DNA of 46,241 nt from Bacteroidota bacterium. Lineage in GTDB: Bacteria; Bacteroidota; Bacteroidia; B-17B0; Aurantibacillaceae. Location: NCBI GenBank assembly GCA_013287545.1, contig JABDDQ010000011.1:1-46241 (forward strand), read 5' to 3'. The translations under genes and the position numbers were made by a program. A model generated the notes under the pieces. The model did no database searches, was not told where the DNA came from, and saw nothing but the letters and a program-made list of their open reading frames with translations. How positions within the stretch are numbered: the first letter of the stretch is position 1; each line of letters opens with the position of its first letter. Below are positions 9,073 through 16,961 of this stretch, in pieces.

Positions 9073-9363
9073 TTATCGGTTTTTTTCGTTCGTGTTCAAT
9101 AGTTTCTTAAAATCACTCAAGCGATAAAAAACATCTTTGCCGCAAATGGTAGAAGATGAAATTTTATTTTCCTTTCTGAGTTCATATAACTTTGTTCTGC
9201 CAAGACCGGTCAGCTTCATAATGGTATCTTGATCCACCCAATCATCGCCGATGGTGTTTTTTTCAGTAACCCTTATGCTGAGCTGCCGGTTTATGGCATT
9301 CAAAAGAGATTCAATGGATTCCATTTTGCATTGTATTTTCATTAATTCTATTTCTTGATTCAT
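9073..9363 (-). CDS. Excisionase-like helix-turn-helix protein
   Basis: A 96-residue DNA-binding protein with a coiled N-terminal segment (about 1-45) and a MerR/Xis-type winged helix: DWVDQDTIMKLTGLGRTKLYELRKENKI ending in a wing with VFYRLSDFKKLL, where an Arg-Leu-x-Asp motif is typical. This family accompanies Bacteroidota integrases and either directs excision or represses mobile-element genes. It sits 3 bases from the integrase start, so both are probably cotranscribed. Confidence 0.82.
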   Translation of the reverse strand: MNQEIELMKIQCKMESIESLLNAINRQLSIRVTEKNTIGDDWVDQDTIMKLTGLGRTKLYELRKENKISSSTICGKDVFYRLSDFKKLLNTNEKNR

Positions 9364-9419
9364 ACGAGTTTATATGTTTTAATGGTTAGAAATTAATTTA
9401 GAACACGACTATGATACTC

Positions 9420-10355
9420 CTATGCAGCATGCGATTGAGTGCCATTGAGATATGCATCCTTGATTGCTCTTGTAAGACTCTCCATAAACTGAACAGGCAC
9501 AGCGTTGCCTATTATCTTGTGAATATCGTGCGCACTAATTCCTTCAAAAGAAAACCAATCCGGTAATCCTGCAATGGTTCTTAACTCTTCAGTTGTCGCG
9601 CTTCTTAAAGTGCCCTTGTCCATTATCTGAAAACATTCACCGGCCGTAACGGTCATCAAATAAGAATCCGGCAGCTTAACCAGTTTTTTGGATTGGCCAG
9701 CGTATATACCGTCAATGTCCGGCAACACATAGCTGATCTTTCTTTTCAACGCACCGGCTATATCCGGTTCGGGGTATGGAGGTTTTATATTGATGTCTTT
9801 TCGGACACCAATATAAATGACTCGCTCCCTTGCTTGATTCGCCCCAAAGAATAATGCGTTTAGCTTTTTGCAATCCACATTATAATCCTTCAGCACAGTT
9901 TGAAAGCGATATTTAACTTCATTGAAGATTGGTGTCATTGGCGGCATGGTCATACCAGGAACATTCTCCATCAAAAAGAACTTAGGTTTTACTTTTGCTA
10001 TAAGCTCCTGGCTGTGTAAGAACAATGCATTTCTAATATCAAAGGGATTCTTTTTACCTGCAATGGAAAATCCTTGACAAGGCGCAGTCGCTGTCATAAG
10101 AAATAACTCACCTGCTTTTAATCCGGTACGCTCTAATATTTCTTCTGCTGTAAGAGCAAAAATATCCGTGTTTAAAAACTCGACTTGTTTTTCGTCTTTG
10201 AAGTTTTGTTCAAATACTTCCTGCGCTACTTTCCAGTTGTCAATTGCTAACACACCTTTGATACCTGCGTTATGCTGTCCTAAGGAGCCTACTCCGCCGC
10301 CGCAAAATAAGTCTACTGAATTTAAAATTTCTGATTTACTGTTTATCTTTTTCAT
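9420..10355 (-). CDS. DNA (cytosine-5) methyltransferase, orphan
   Basis: Chosen start is the ATG at 10355 (311 residues), because the longer frame to 10475 would overlap the upstream gene by about 98 bases. Motifs in order: I, DLFCGGGVGSLG; IV, TAPCQGFS with catalytic Cys93; VI, MENVPGM with Glu130; VIII, GANQARERVIYIG; X, IGNAVPVQF. Motif IV has TATAPC rather than the common GGPPC; otherwise the enzyme looks complete, with a short target-recognition region (about 185-265). No adjacent restriction endonuclease is recognisable, so it is probably a solitary modification enzyme protecting or regulating the element. Confidence 0.9.
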   Translation of the reverse strand: MKKINSKSEILNSVDLFCGGGVGSLGQHNAGIKGVLAIDNWKVAQEVFEQNFKDEKQVEFLNTDIFALTAEEILERTGLKAGELFLMTATAPCQGFSIAGKKNPFDIRNALFLHSQELIAKVKPKFFLMENVPGMTMPPMTPIFNEVKYRFQTVLKDYNVDCKKLNALFFGANQARERVIYIGVRKDINIKPPYPEPDIAGALKRKISYVLPDIDGIYAGQSKKLVKLPDSYLMTVTAGECFQIMDKGTLRSATTEELRTIAGLPDWFSFEGISAHDIHKIIGNAVPVQFMESLTRAIKDAYLNGTQSHAA

Positions 10356-10377
10356 GTTTATTTGGTTTAAGGGGTTT

Positions 10378-10890
10378 TTAAAATTTGATTTCGTTATTAC
10401 TTGTTTGATCTTTGTAAGCGAGTTGATTCGCTTTGGTGAATACAATCCTTCCTGTAGGTTGACGGCATTTTTCACAGCAAACCGGATTCAAAGAGATTTC
10501 CTCAATTGGTTTATAGTTCAGTTCATTTCCGTTTTCATCCTTGACAGCAGCCATCAAAGCAGTAAGTGGAATGGCACCGTTATCCGCATAACAGAGAAGA
10601 TTTTTCTTGCCGAGCGTTTCAACCCGGTAAATAGTTGAACCGTCTACACCGGTTATTTTCTCCATGCGTTCGCGCAGGTTTAGCTTTTCAACTTCTGCCT
10701 GATCTTCCGTCATAACAGGTCGTTGCCCTTGCTTAGTTCCCCAAAACTTTCTGAGAATTGAAACCTCTTTGAAAATTTCAGAGTAGCTTTTGTTGCGGAT
10801 CGTATTTGTGAACACACGAAATGCCGGTGCATCCTCTTCGTGGAAAGAGCAATGTTCGCTTACCAACTTGCATTTTATAAATTTTATCAT
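10378..10890 (-). CDS. Unknown protein with a Cys-rich pair
   Basis: A 170-residue protein with no recognised family. No signal or membrane segments. The N-terminal region resembles a compact domain (FHEEDAPAFRVFTNTIRN), followed by a charged helix (about 62-80), a beta-rich segment (TIYRVETLGKKNLLCYADNGAIPL) and CCEKCRQPTGRIVF near 137-150, which could bind a metal. It ends 22 bases before the methyltransferase start on the same strand, so it is likely in the same operon and may serve the modification function. Confidence 0.6.
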   Translation of the reverse strand: MIKFIKCKLVSEHCSFHEEDAPAFRVFTNTIRNKSYSEIFKEVSILRKFWGTKQGQRPVMTEDQAEVEKLNLRERMEKITGVDGSTIYRVETLGKKNLLCYADNGAIPLTALMAAVKDENGNELNYKPIEEISLNPVCCEKCRQPTGRIVFTKANQLAYKDQTSNNEIKF

Positions 10891-10969
10891 TTAGAAGTAT
10901 TTAATTCCGTATATGAGAAATTTTCAGAAAAAGTTTCTGCATAAAACAACAAATAGATAATCGTTATAG

Positions 10970-11012
10970 ACTCCCTGCAATTCTAAGCCCTTGATCTTCC
11001 AAGGGCTTTTTC
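10970..11012 (+). terminator. Intergenic module 1: conserved box plus hairpin terminator
   Basis: ACTCCCTGCAATTCTAA (10970-10986) runs into a perfect 9-bp stem AAGCCCTTG / CAAGGGCTT (10985-10993 and 11000-11008) followed by a T-rich tail. The same box with one base changed precedes another terminator at 11521. No plus-strand gene ends just upstream, so it may act as an attenuator for the 11060 gene rather than an ordinary terminator. Confidence 0.6.
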
Positions 11013-11059
11013 TTTTACTGATTGTTTCTTTTTTGGATAAGCTCAAATACCCTATATAA

Positions 11060-11518
11060 ATGTATGGCAATAAAAAAAAGCAAACAATCAGCATGACACA
11101 GCAACTTAAAGAACTCGTTTACGAAAGAGAAATTGAAAAATTAAGGGAAATTACCGACTATTATAAATACAGGATAGCGGCGGAACTGAAAATAATAAAG
11201 GAACTGAATGCAGAAGATATTATTCTTTCCTTAGAAAGAGTGGTTTCCACCGCCAAAAAACTTAGTGTTTCGCTTGAGGTAGGGCAGGAGCATGTAAAGA
11301 GCTCTTTCGTATGTTATCTATTGGGGATTTCAAAAACCAATCCTGTTGAAGCCGGATTAAGATTTGAATTGCCGGCAGACCTGAGAGAAATAAGTATTGA
11401 ACACTCGCCCGAAGACATGTATGCCATGCGGGAAGAATTTTCAGAAGAGGACAAAAAGCTGTTTTTCGATATTTCAGTAAAGTATGCGTACAGAGACCAA
11501 CTAACAGAAAACCGTTAG
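11060..11518 (+). CDS. Small protein resembling a DnaE2-type polymerase palm segment, catalytic Asp lost
   Basis: A 152-residue protein; an internal ATG at 11093 is an alternative start. Residues about 40-125 read like the part of bacterial replicative or error-prone DNA polymerase III alpha (DnaE/DnaE2) that carries the first catalytic aspartates: AAELKIIKELNAEDIIL, then VVSTAKKLSVSLEVGQ, then SSFVCYLLGISKTNPVEAGLRFE, then an ISIEH segment. Family members usually have GRGSAxxSxVCYxLGIxxxDPxxxGLLFERFL and then PDIDxDIEH. Here the Asp-x-Asp is replaced by Glu and Ser, so no polymerase activity is expected. It may be a decayed fragment or a repurposed small domain. Recognised by eye; an HMM comparison would decide. 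Confidence 0.5.
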   Translation: MYGNKKKQTISMTQQLKELVYEREIEKLREITDYYKYRIAAELKIIKELNAEDIILSLERVVSTAKKLSVSLEVGQEHVKSSFVCYLLGISKTNPVEAGLRFELPADLREISIEHSPEDMYAMREEFSEEDKKLFFDISVKYAYRDQLTENR

Positions 11519-11520
11519 AA

Positions 11521-11570
11521 ACTCCCTGTAATTCTAATAATCCTAAGCTCTTGGAAACCAGGAGCTTTTG
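11521..11570 (+). terminator. Intergenic module 2: conserved box plus hairpin terminator
   Basis: ACTCCCTGTAATTCTAA (11521-11537) nearly repeats the box at 10970. It leads to a 10-bp stem AAGCTCTTGG / CCAGGAGCTT (11545-11554, 11558-11567; one G-T pair) and a short T run. The stem sequence differs from module 1, so structure rather than sequence is kept. It ends the 11060 gene. Confidence 0.65.
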
Positions 11571-11666
11571 CATTTACTCCTTATTTTACGGATAAATACA
11601 GGTGTTTTCTCCGCAGCCGTGTCGCCGGGATCTGCTATCTCTGCTTATAACTAAAACTTAAAACCC

Positions 11667-12335
11667 ATGAAAACAGAGAAAGCAAGAGAAGTAATCATTC
11701 AGGCACTGAAAGAAAAAACAACTGTAACGGCCCATGAAATAAACACAGCCAGTAAAGGAAGCATCATTTTTGTGCAGATATATGCTGTGATGAACGCGTT
11801 CATTAAAGATGGCGCCGTTCAAATGAATGAAAGCGAAGGCAAGAAGCATTACACATTAGTTGATGCAGAAAAACTGAAAGACAATGTTGAGCCTGCGCCG
11901 GTTACAAAAACAGAACAACCGAAAGAAATTCCTGAAAACGAAGAGAAAGAAAAGAAAGAAGAAAAAGCAGAGAAAGTAACCAAACCCAAAAAGAAAGCCG
12001 GCAGGGATATGACCACCTATCAGTTCAACGGTAATACGTACAACAAAGGAAGACTGGCGCATGCGGTAATAACTCAATACGCCAAAGAGAAAAAGCCGAG
12101 CCTGAAAACTGCCTTGGAACTATTTAAAGATGAAATCGTGCCTCCTTATGGATTGATAAAAGAAATCAAGGAAGCGCGTAAACTCAGTAAGCCATACCAG
12201 CGCTTCTTTATCAAACCGGAGGAAGAAATCAAACTTCGTGATTGTGCCATCGGAGTTTCTAATCAATGGACACCGGATAGAATAGAAGCGTTAATAACGA
12301 TTGCCAGAAAACAGCTTGGTTACAAGATCAAGTAA
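11667..12335 (+). CDS. Unknown two-domain protein: winged-helix-like N-terminus and a conserved C-terminal domain
   Basis: A 222-residue protein. The first 65 residues resemble a small winged helix (AREVIIQALKEKTTVTAHEINTAS ... KHYTLVD). A Lys/Glu/Pro-rich linker follows (about 70-115). The C-terminal domain (about 116-222) starts YQFNGNTYNKGRLAHAVI and contains FFIKPEEEIKLRDCAIGVSN, then QW and a final helix. I recognise this as a widespread bacterial domain of unknown function with the pattern F-x-K-P-E-E ... QW, seen beside nucleases and modification genes; that association is from memory. Nearby genes in the element are the methyltransferase and RadC-like protein. Confidence 0.6.
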   Translation: MKTEKAREVIIQALKEKTTVTAHEINTASKGSIIFVQIYAVMNAFIKDGAVQMNESEGKKHYTLVDAEKLKDNVEPAPVTKTEQPKEIPENEEKEKKEEKAEKVTKPKKKAGRDMTTYQFNGNTYNKGRLAHAVITQYAKEKKPSLKTALELFKDEIVPPYGLIKEIKEARKLSKPYQRFFIKPEEEIKLRDCAIGVSNQWTPDRIEALITIARKQLGYKIK

Positions 12336-12360
12336 TTAGCTGTTTTTTGCTATGGTAGAG

Positions 12361-12390
12361 AAAGGAGCTCGTTGCTGGCTCCTTTTTCTT
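12361..12390 (+). terminator. Rho-independent terminator
   Basis: Stem AAAGGAGC / GCTCCTTT (12361-12368, 12378-12385) with a 9-base loop and a T-rich tail, 25 bases after the stop of the 222-residue gene. Confidence 0.8.
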
Positions 12391-12591
12391 TTTGCAAAAA
12401 TTTAGCTAAAATAACGGATGGTTATATTGCCATAAGTTGTCCCGGTGTGAACCATTCGCTCTTTTTAAGATAAAAAGTTCGCGATTCTCCACCCGGAGAA
12501 ATGCGGAGTATGGACTAAAAAGGGCTCTTTTTTCAGTGCGAGATTATTTTTTAATATCCACTTTTATAAATAAACACAAAAATTTGCTGCT
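12391..12591. other. Gene-free stretch with a short hairpin
   Basis: About 200 bases without a supported ORF between the terminator and the radC-like stop. TTCTCC / GGAGAA (12485-12490, 12495-12500) forms a 6-bp stem with loop ACCC, and CTTTTT / AAAAAG flanks a short spacer near 12452-12468. Function unknown; no known origin motif seen. Confidence 0.35.
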
Positions 12592-13014
12592 TTAAATCAC
12601 CCCTTCATTAGCAAAACTATAAAAACCATCTTCGGTAAATATGATATGATCCATTAAACGAATATCAATAATCTCTCCTGCATTCTTTACCCTTCTTGTA
12701 AGCCTTATGTCAGCCTCACTTGGATTTAAGTTGCCAGAAGGATGGTTATGAGCCAAGATGATACCACCACCGACTGCTTGGTGAATGGCCATTCTGAAAA
12801 TCTCTCTTGGTTCAGCTACTGTTCCAATCAGAGAACCAATACTTACCTGGTCAATATAACGGATAGTATTTCTTCTGGTGAGACCAATTGCATAAAGATG
12901 CTCTTTATCTTTTTCAAATGGTTCAAGCGCGTTGTATATTTCTTTTAAAATATCATATACAATATCCGCCTTGGTAATTTTCATGTTCTTGTATTTTGAG
13001 TGATCTACTAACAT
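12592..13014 (-). CDS. RadC/JAB-domain (MPN+) protein
   Basis: A 140-residue protein consisting of the RadC-type JAB metalloprotease-like domain without the N-terminal helix-hairpin-helix of chromosomal RadC. The metal-binding motif is intact: His89, His91, Ser93 and Asp102 in AHNHPSGNLNPSEAD, followed by DHIIF and FYSFANEG. An upstream Glu in AEPREIF may complete the site. The ATG at 12984 (residue 11) is an equally good start. Short RadC-like genes are frequent in Bacteroidota mobile elements; their biochemical role remains unsettled despite the name. Confidence 0.88.
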   Translation of the reverse strand: MLVDHSKYKNMKITKADIVYDILKEIYNALEPFEKDKEHLYAIGLTRRNTIRYIDQVSIGSLIGTVAEPREIFRMAIHQAVGGGIILAHNHPSGNLNPSEADIRLTRRVKNAGEIIDIRLMDHIIFTEDGFYSFANEGVI

Positions 13015-13087
13015 ATCGTGTTTAAACGAATGTAGCAGAACCTGTTTTCAGGAAAACAATAATTTGAAGAAATAAACATGTTATATG

Positions 13088-13110
13088 TTGAAATAGAATT
13101 AATATTTCAA
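13088..13110. promoter_or_regulatory. Inverted repeat upstream of the T9SS type B gene
   Basis: TTGAAATA / TATTTCAA, a perfect 8-bp inverted repeat with a 7-base spacer, lies about 40 bases before the ATG at 13150 in the divergent interval between the radC-like gene and the surface-protein gene. A TATCTTTA element follows at 13132. It could be an operator; no regulator is assigned. Confidence 0.4.
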
Positions 13111-13149
13111 TATTCATTTAATTGATTTTTCTATCTTTAAAACCTAATA

Positions 13150-15678
13150 ATGCCTTACACTATTTTAAAAAAATATTTTGTTTTGCTTTCTTTTTTGCTG
13201 AGTTTAAATTTAGCAAAAGCACAACTTGGCAAAGAATCTTGGAATTGGGCTTTTGGATGCACTTGTAATCTTAGTTTCAACTTTGGAAATCCTGTCATAT
13301 CAATGGTGGATTCAATGTGTGCACGCGAAGGGTGTGCTTCAATAAGCGACATACTTACAGGACAATTACTTTTTTTTTCTGATGGAAGCAACGTTTGGGA
13401 CAAAAATAGCCATCGAATGCCAAATGGTTATGGGATGCTCGGAGGTTATGGAACGTCAACACAAGCTGCTTTAATTGTGCCTAAACCTGGAAGTAAGAAT
13501 ATTTATTATCTTATTAGTTGCGATCAAGGAGGCTATTATGGAGGTACCCCTCCTTATCCCAATCAAGGTGTTCATTATTCCATAATAGATATGTCTTTAA
13601 ACAATGGTTTAGGTGATGTAGTTTCAGGTTCAAAAAACATATTACTCACCCCTCCTCCAACTACAGAAAAATTAGTTGGAGTAAAGCATTGCAATGGTGA
13701 AGATTATTGGATAATTACTCACTCTTTTAATTCGAATGCCTTTAATAGTTATTTGGTAACTTCATCTGGCATTATTGCTACCCCTGTAGTTTCTAATGTT
13801 GGTACTACCCAAAATAATGTTAGTGGCAATTTTTTTGAAACAGCAGGTTACTTAAAAGCATCTCCTAATGGTAAAAAATTAGCTTGCGCTGTTTATGGCA
13901 TGCAATTCTTAGAATTATTTGATTTTGATAATTCGAATGGCATCATAACTAGTCCTATAAAAATTACGGATAAACCAAAAAGCTTTTATCCATATGGCGT
14001 TTCTTTTTCTCCTGATAACTCAAAATTATTTATATCAGCAGATGATTCAATTTTTACCTATGCTTGTTCAAGTAATTTATATGAATATAATTTAAAAAAT
14101 TGGGATTCCATTAGTATTGTGAGTTCAAAAATTCACATATCATTTAATGAATCTGGTGCTACTCCTTCGGGAGCCTTACAATTAGCCACCAATAATAAAT
14201 TATATTTTTCCGGTGATACTTATATATCCCTTTCCGTTATAAATAATCCTAACGATACGGGAGCAAATTGTAATTATCAACTTGACGCCGCCCCAACCTT
14301 TCCTTATGGCGGTATTGATGTAGGGTTACCCAATTTTATTGATGCAAATAATTTATATACCTCTCAATTATATAAGACTGAGTTATGTGATTTTCCTAGT
14401 TATACAATTAATGCTCCTTTAGGCAGCAATTATCAATGGTTAAATGGAGATACTACCAAAAACATCTCTATTAGTACATTTGGTAATTATTGGGTCTCAT
14501 ACTTAAACGCAAAAGGTTGTAAGGAGGTTGACACTTTTAATATAATAAAAATCCCCCCTCCTCTTATTAGCATAATTAAAGATACTTCTGTCTGTAGCAA
14601 TGCCTTATTATTTCCTATAATTATTAATGCTACTGATACAAATACATTTACTTATTTATGGAGTGATGGGTTTGCATTCCCCATTCACACTATTTCAAAC
14701 CCCGGTACATATTGGATTGATTACACGCTTAACAATTTTTGTACAACTAGAGATAGTTTCAATTATTTTATAGACAGTATCCCTTCTATTAACTTAGGCA
14801 AAGATACTGGAATTTGTAGCCCCTCTTATACTTTGTTTGCAAATAGTAATGAAACTTATTTATGGAATACGGGAGCAATAAGTCCATATATTAATGCTAA
14901 CACTTCAGGAAATTATTGGGTTATAGTTACAAGTCCCGAAGGTTGCAAAAATGTAGACACTATAAATATTACTTTTTATACACCTCCATCAATAAACATT
15001 TTAAAAGATAGTTTCGAGTGTGGGAATACTTTTGTACCACTCACAGTAAATGCAACTTATGCTAATACAAATAGCTATTTATGGAATAATGGATTTACTT
15101 CCCCAGTGCAAATCATTAATAATCCAGGTCATTATTGGGTAAGTTATTCTTTTAATCATGGTTGCATTTCAAAAGATAGTTTTGATCTTGCTATATATCC
15201 ATATCCGGATATTGATTTAGGTCATGACACTACATTTTGTTTAGGAGATTTACCATTAAATGTATTTAATCCCAATTACGCTTATATATGGAGTAATGGA
15301 GAAACCACATCAAATATTACTGTAACCCATGCTGGAATATACTGGGTTCTTGTTAATAATCATGGATGCTTATATACAGATACACTCATTGTTAGTCCAG
15401 AATACAAACTCCTTGACTTTGTCATGCCCAATATAGTCACCCCAAACAATGATAATATTAACGATTATATTGATTTTAGTATATTTCAATTCTCATCCCT
15501 ACAATTCAATGTATTTAATCGTTGGGGTCATAAAGTTTTTGAAAGCACCGACCCAACCTGTATTTGGAAACCAACGGAAGAAGATGGTGTTTATTATTAT
15601 ATTACTCAATACCTGATCAATTGTGGAACAGACACACAGAGCAAAAATTTAAAAGGTTTTATTACTATAATTAGATAA
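13150..15678 (+). CDS. T9SS type B (gliding-motility CTD) surface protein
   Basis: An 842-residue secreted protein. A signal peptide (1-25, ending NLAKA) precedes an N-terminal propeller-like region (about 26-400) with the LFFSDGSNVWDKNSHRMPNG and SPDNSKLF phrases common to large Bacteroidota surface proteins. Four Ig-like or PKD-like modules of about 85 residues follow (about 405-755), each with a YLWSDG or YIWSNG strand and a GxYWV strand. The C-terminal type B (CHU_C) domain (about 757-842) begins PNIVTPNNDNINDY and includes FNVFNRWGHKVFES and DGVYYY. It is exported by T9SS and held at the surface; adhesion is likely but not shown. Base composition is AT-rich, like the first T9SS pair. Confidence 0.88.
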   Translation: MPYTILKKYFVLLSFLLSLNLAKAQLGKESWNWAFGCTCNLSFNFGNPVISMVDSMCAREGCASISDILTGQLLFFSDGSNVWDKNSHRMPNGYGMLGGYGTSTQAALIVPKPGSKNIYYLISCDQGGYYGGTPPYPNQGVHYSIIDMSLNNGLGDVVSGSKNILLTPPPTTEKLVGVKHCNGEDYWIITHSFNSNAFNSYLVTSSGIIATPVVSNVGTTQNNVSGNFFETAGYLKASPNGKKLACAVYGMQFLELFDFDNSNGIITSPIKITDKPKSFYPYGVSFSPDNSKLFISADDSIFTYACSSNLYEYNLKNWDSISIVSSKIHISFNESGATPSGALQLATNNKLYFSGDTYISLSVINNPNDTGANCNYQLDAAPTFPYGGIDVGLPNFIDANNLYTSQLYKTELCDFPSYTINAPLGSNYQWLNGDTTKNISISTFGNYWVSYLNAKGCKEVDTFNIIKIPPPLISIIKDTSVCSNALLFPIIINATDTNTFTYLWSDGFAFPIHTISNPGTYWIDYTLNNFCTTRDSFNYFIDSIPSINLGKDTGICSPSYTLFANSNETYLWNTGAISPYINANTSGNYWVIVTSPEGCKNVDTINITFYTPPSINILKDSFECGNTFVPLTVNATYANTNSYLWNNGFTSPVQIINNPGHYWVSYSFNHGCISKDSFDLAIYPYPDIDLGHDTTFCLGDLPLNVFNPNYAYIWSNGETTSNITVTHAGIYWVLVNNHGCLYTDTLIVSPEYKLLDFVMPNIVTPNNDNINDYIDFSIFQFSSLQFNVFNRWGHKVFESTDPTCIWKPTEEDGVYYYITQYLINCGTDTQSKNLKGFITIIR

Positions 15679-15681
15679 TAC

Positions 15682-16137
15682 TTATTGAATCTTCATTACT
15701 TTATACACTCTTACATCATTACCCATAGTAACTCGCAAAAAATAATTGCCATTATTAAAGCTAGCCATGTTGATTTCATTTTGTGATTGAAGGTTTTTTT
15801 GAAAATATAAAGTCTTTCCGCTCATATCTGTTACAATCACTTCTGTTATTTCTCCATCTTTCAAATTACTTAAAGTAAGATTTACTTTATCTTGGGTTGG
15901 GTTGGGAAAAACATTAAGTCCATGTTCTAACGATATCGATTGTGCGGTATCAACTGGAGTAGCAGCAGTTCTTTGGTTAGGAGGCGCACAATTATTGCAT
16001 GGGGTTACGTATAGCTTTCTTTTTACACTATTTCCATTTTTATCATAACTATATTGTAATGTTTGTGCTTTAGTAGAAACAGTAAATATCACTATAGATA
16101 TAACCATTAATATACCATATCTTTTAATTGTTTTCAT
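15682..16137 (-). CDS. Small T9SS type A cargo protein
   Basis: A 151-residue secreted protein: signal peptide (1-24, ending STKA), a short region with YSYDKNGNSVKRKL, a Pro/Thr spacer with three cysteines and a type A sorting domain (about 75-151, starting LNVFPNPTQDK, ending VYKVMKIQ). The YSYDKNGN phrase resembles YD/RHS repeats, linking it to the RHS gene upstream on the same strand. Its start overlaps the lipoprotein gene by 14 bases, indicating one operon. It is too short to hold an enzyme domain. Confidence 0.8.
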   Translation of the reverse strand: MKTIKRYGILMVISIVIFTVSTKAQTLQYSYDKNGNSVKRKLYVTPCNNCAPPNQRTAATPVDTAQSISLEHGLNVFPNPTQDKVNLTLSNLKDGEITEVIVTDMSGKTLYFQKNLQSQNEINMASFNNGNYFLRVTMGNDVRVYKVMKIQ

Positions 16138-16945
16138 TTTTATTGTTTTTGGATTTCAAAGAAATTTTAAAAAAGTGCATAATTTTTTTTGAATAAAAAT
16201 TAAATGTATTAAATGAAGTATAATTAGTGTATGGGTTAAGATTAAAAGAATTGTAAAGTCGATTATAATACAATATTTTTTTGCTTTTCTTGTTAAAAAT
16301 AAATACCCGGATTCTTATAAAATTATTGCGATTTGCATAATAATTTACTCCCCTGTAATATCTTTCTTTAATGCTGCTTAAAATATAATATTGCCCATTA
16401 TATTTAGATAATACCTCATATAGTTTTTCAGACATAGTGTACTCTTTAACACTGATACTATCAAGTAAATTTTCCATTATTTTGACTTCTTTTTCTAAAG
16501 TTTCATAATCGTTACTTGTAATGAGTGGCAAATAATGGGGTTTAAAATACGTTAATTTATAAGATAAGTAATTATGGATAAATGTGTACCAATCTAACTC
16601 ATAAAGGTGTTCAATATCAAAATTCTCTGATAGCCAAAAAGTTGGTATAGAATCGTTCAACATTTGAGGTTTAGAATAATAATTCTCATTATTAACTCTT
16701 TTTACGTCTATAATCGGTTTAATAATTACAAAAGTATCTAGGTTAGAGTAAAGTCTATGATTAAAGTCCTTTGAAGAAAATTCAGTAAATGTTGAATCCC
16801 AGTTTAACTGCCTTTTGTCTAATATAACCTTTGTTATTGTTTGCCTATTATCAATTAAATCATGATCTAATACTGTACATGAAGATATTAATACAGTACT
16901 AAGTATGACTAATATGTACAATGATTTTAAATTTATAGATTTCAT
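16124..16945 (-). CDS. Lipoprotein of unknown function downstream of the RHS gene
   Basis: A 273-residue protein with a lipoprotein signal (MKSINLKSLYILVILSTV, lipobox LISSC at about residues 19-23). The mature part is rich in Tyr, Asn and Leu and has no recognised domain. It begins 16 bases after the RHS stop and overlaps the next gene by 14 bases. Position directly after a polymorphic RHS C-terminus is where immunity proteins are usually encoded; a periplasmic or surface lipoprotein could be an immunity or anchoring partner. That is inference from position only. Confidence 0.65.
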   Translation of the reverse strand: MKSINLKSLYILVILSTVLISSCTVLDHDLIDNRQTITKVILDKRQLNWDSTFTEFSSKDFNHRLYSNLDTFVIIKPIIDVKRVNNENYYSKPQMLNDSIPTFWLSENFDIEHLYELDWYTFIHNYLSYKLTYFKPHYLPLITSNDYETLEKEVKIMENLLDSISVKEYTMSEKLYEVLSKYNGQYYILSSIKERYYRGVNYYANRNNFIRIRVFIFNKKSKKILYYNRLYNSFNLNPYTNYTSFNTFNFYSKKIMHFFKISLKSKNNKNENN

Positions 16946-16961
16946 TTCATTCTAAGTAATA

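Noticed and set aside
10356-10475. Forty-codon N-terminal extension of the DNA methyltransferase
   Set aside because: It would overlap the upstream gene by 98 bases and lies before the conserved start of motif I; the ATG at 10355 gives normal spacing.
10168-10638. Plus-strand frame of 156 codons opposite the methyltransferase start
   Set aside because: It covers the methyltransferase N-terminus and the end of the 170-residue gene on the other strand, and its product is a Phe/Ser/Cys-rich shadow.
7783-13014. A complete conjugative element
   Set aside because: No relaxase, coupling protein or tra genes were recognised anywhere in the window; only integration functions and cargo are visible.
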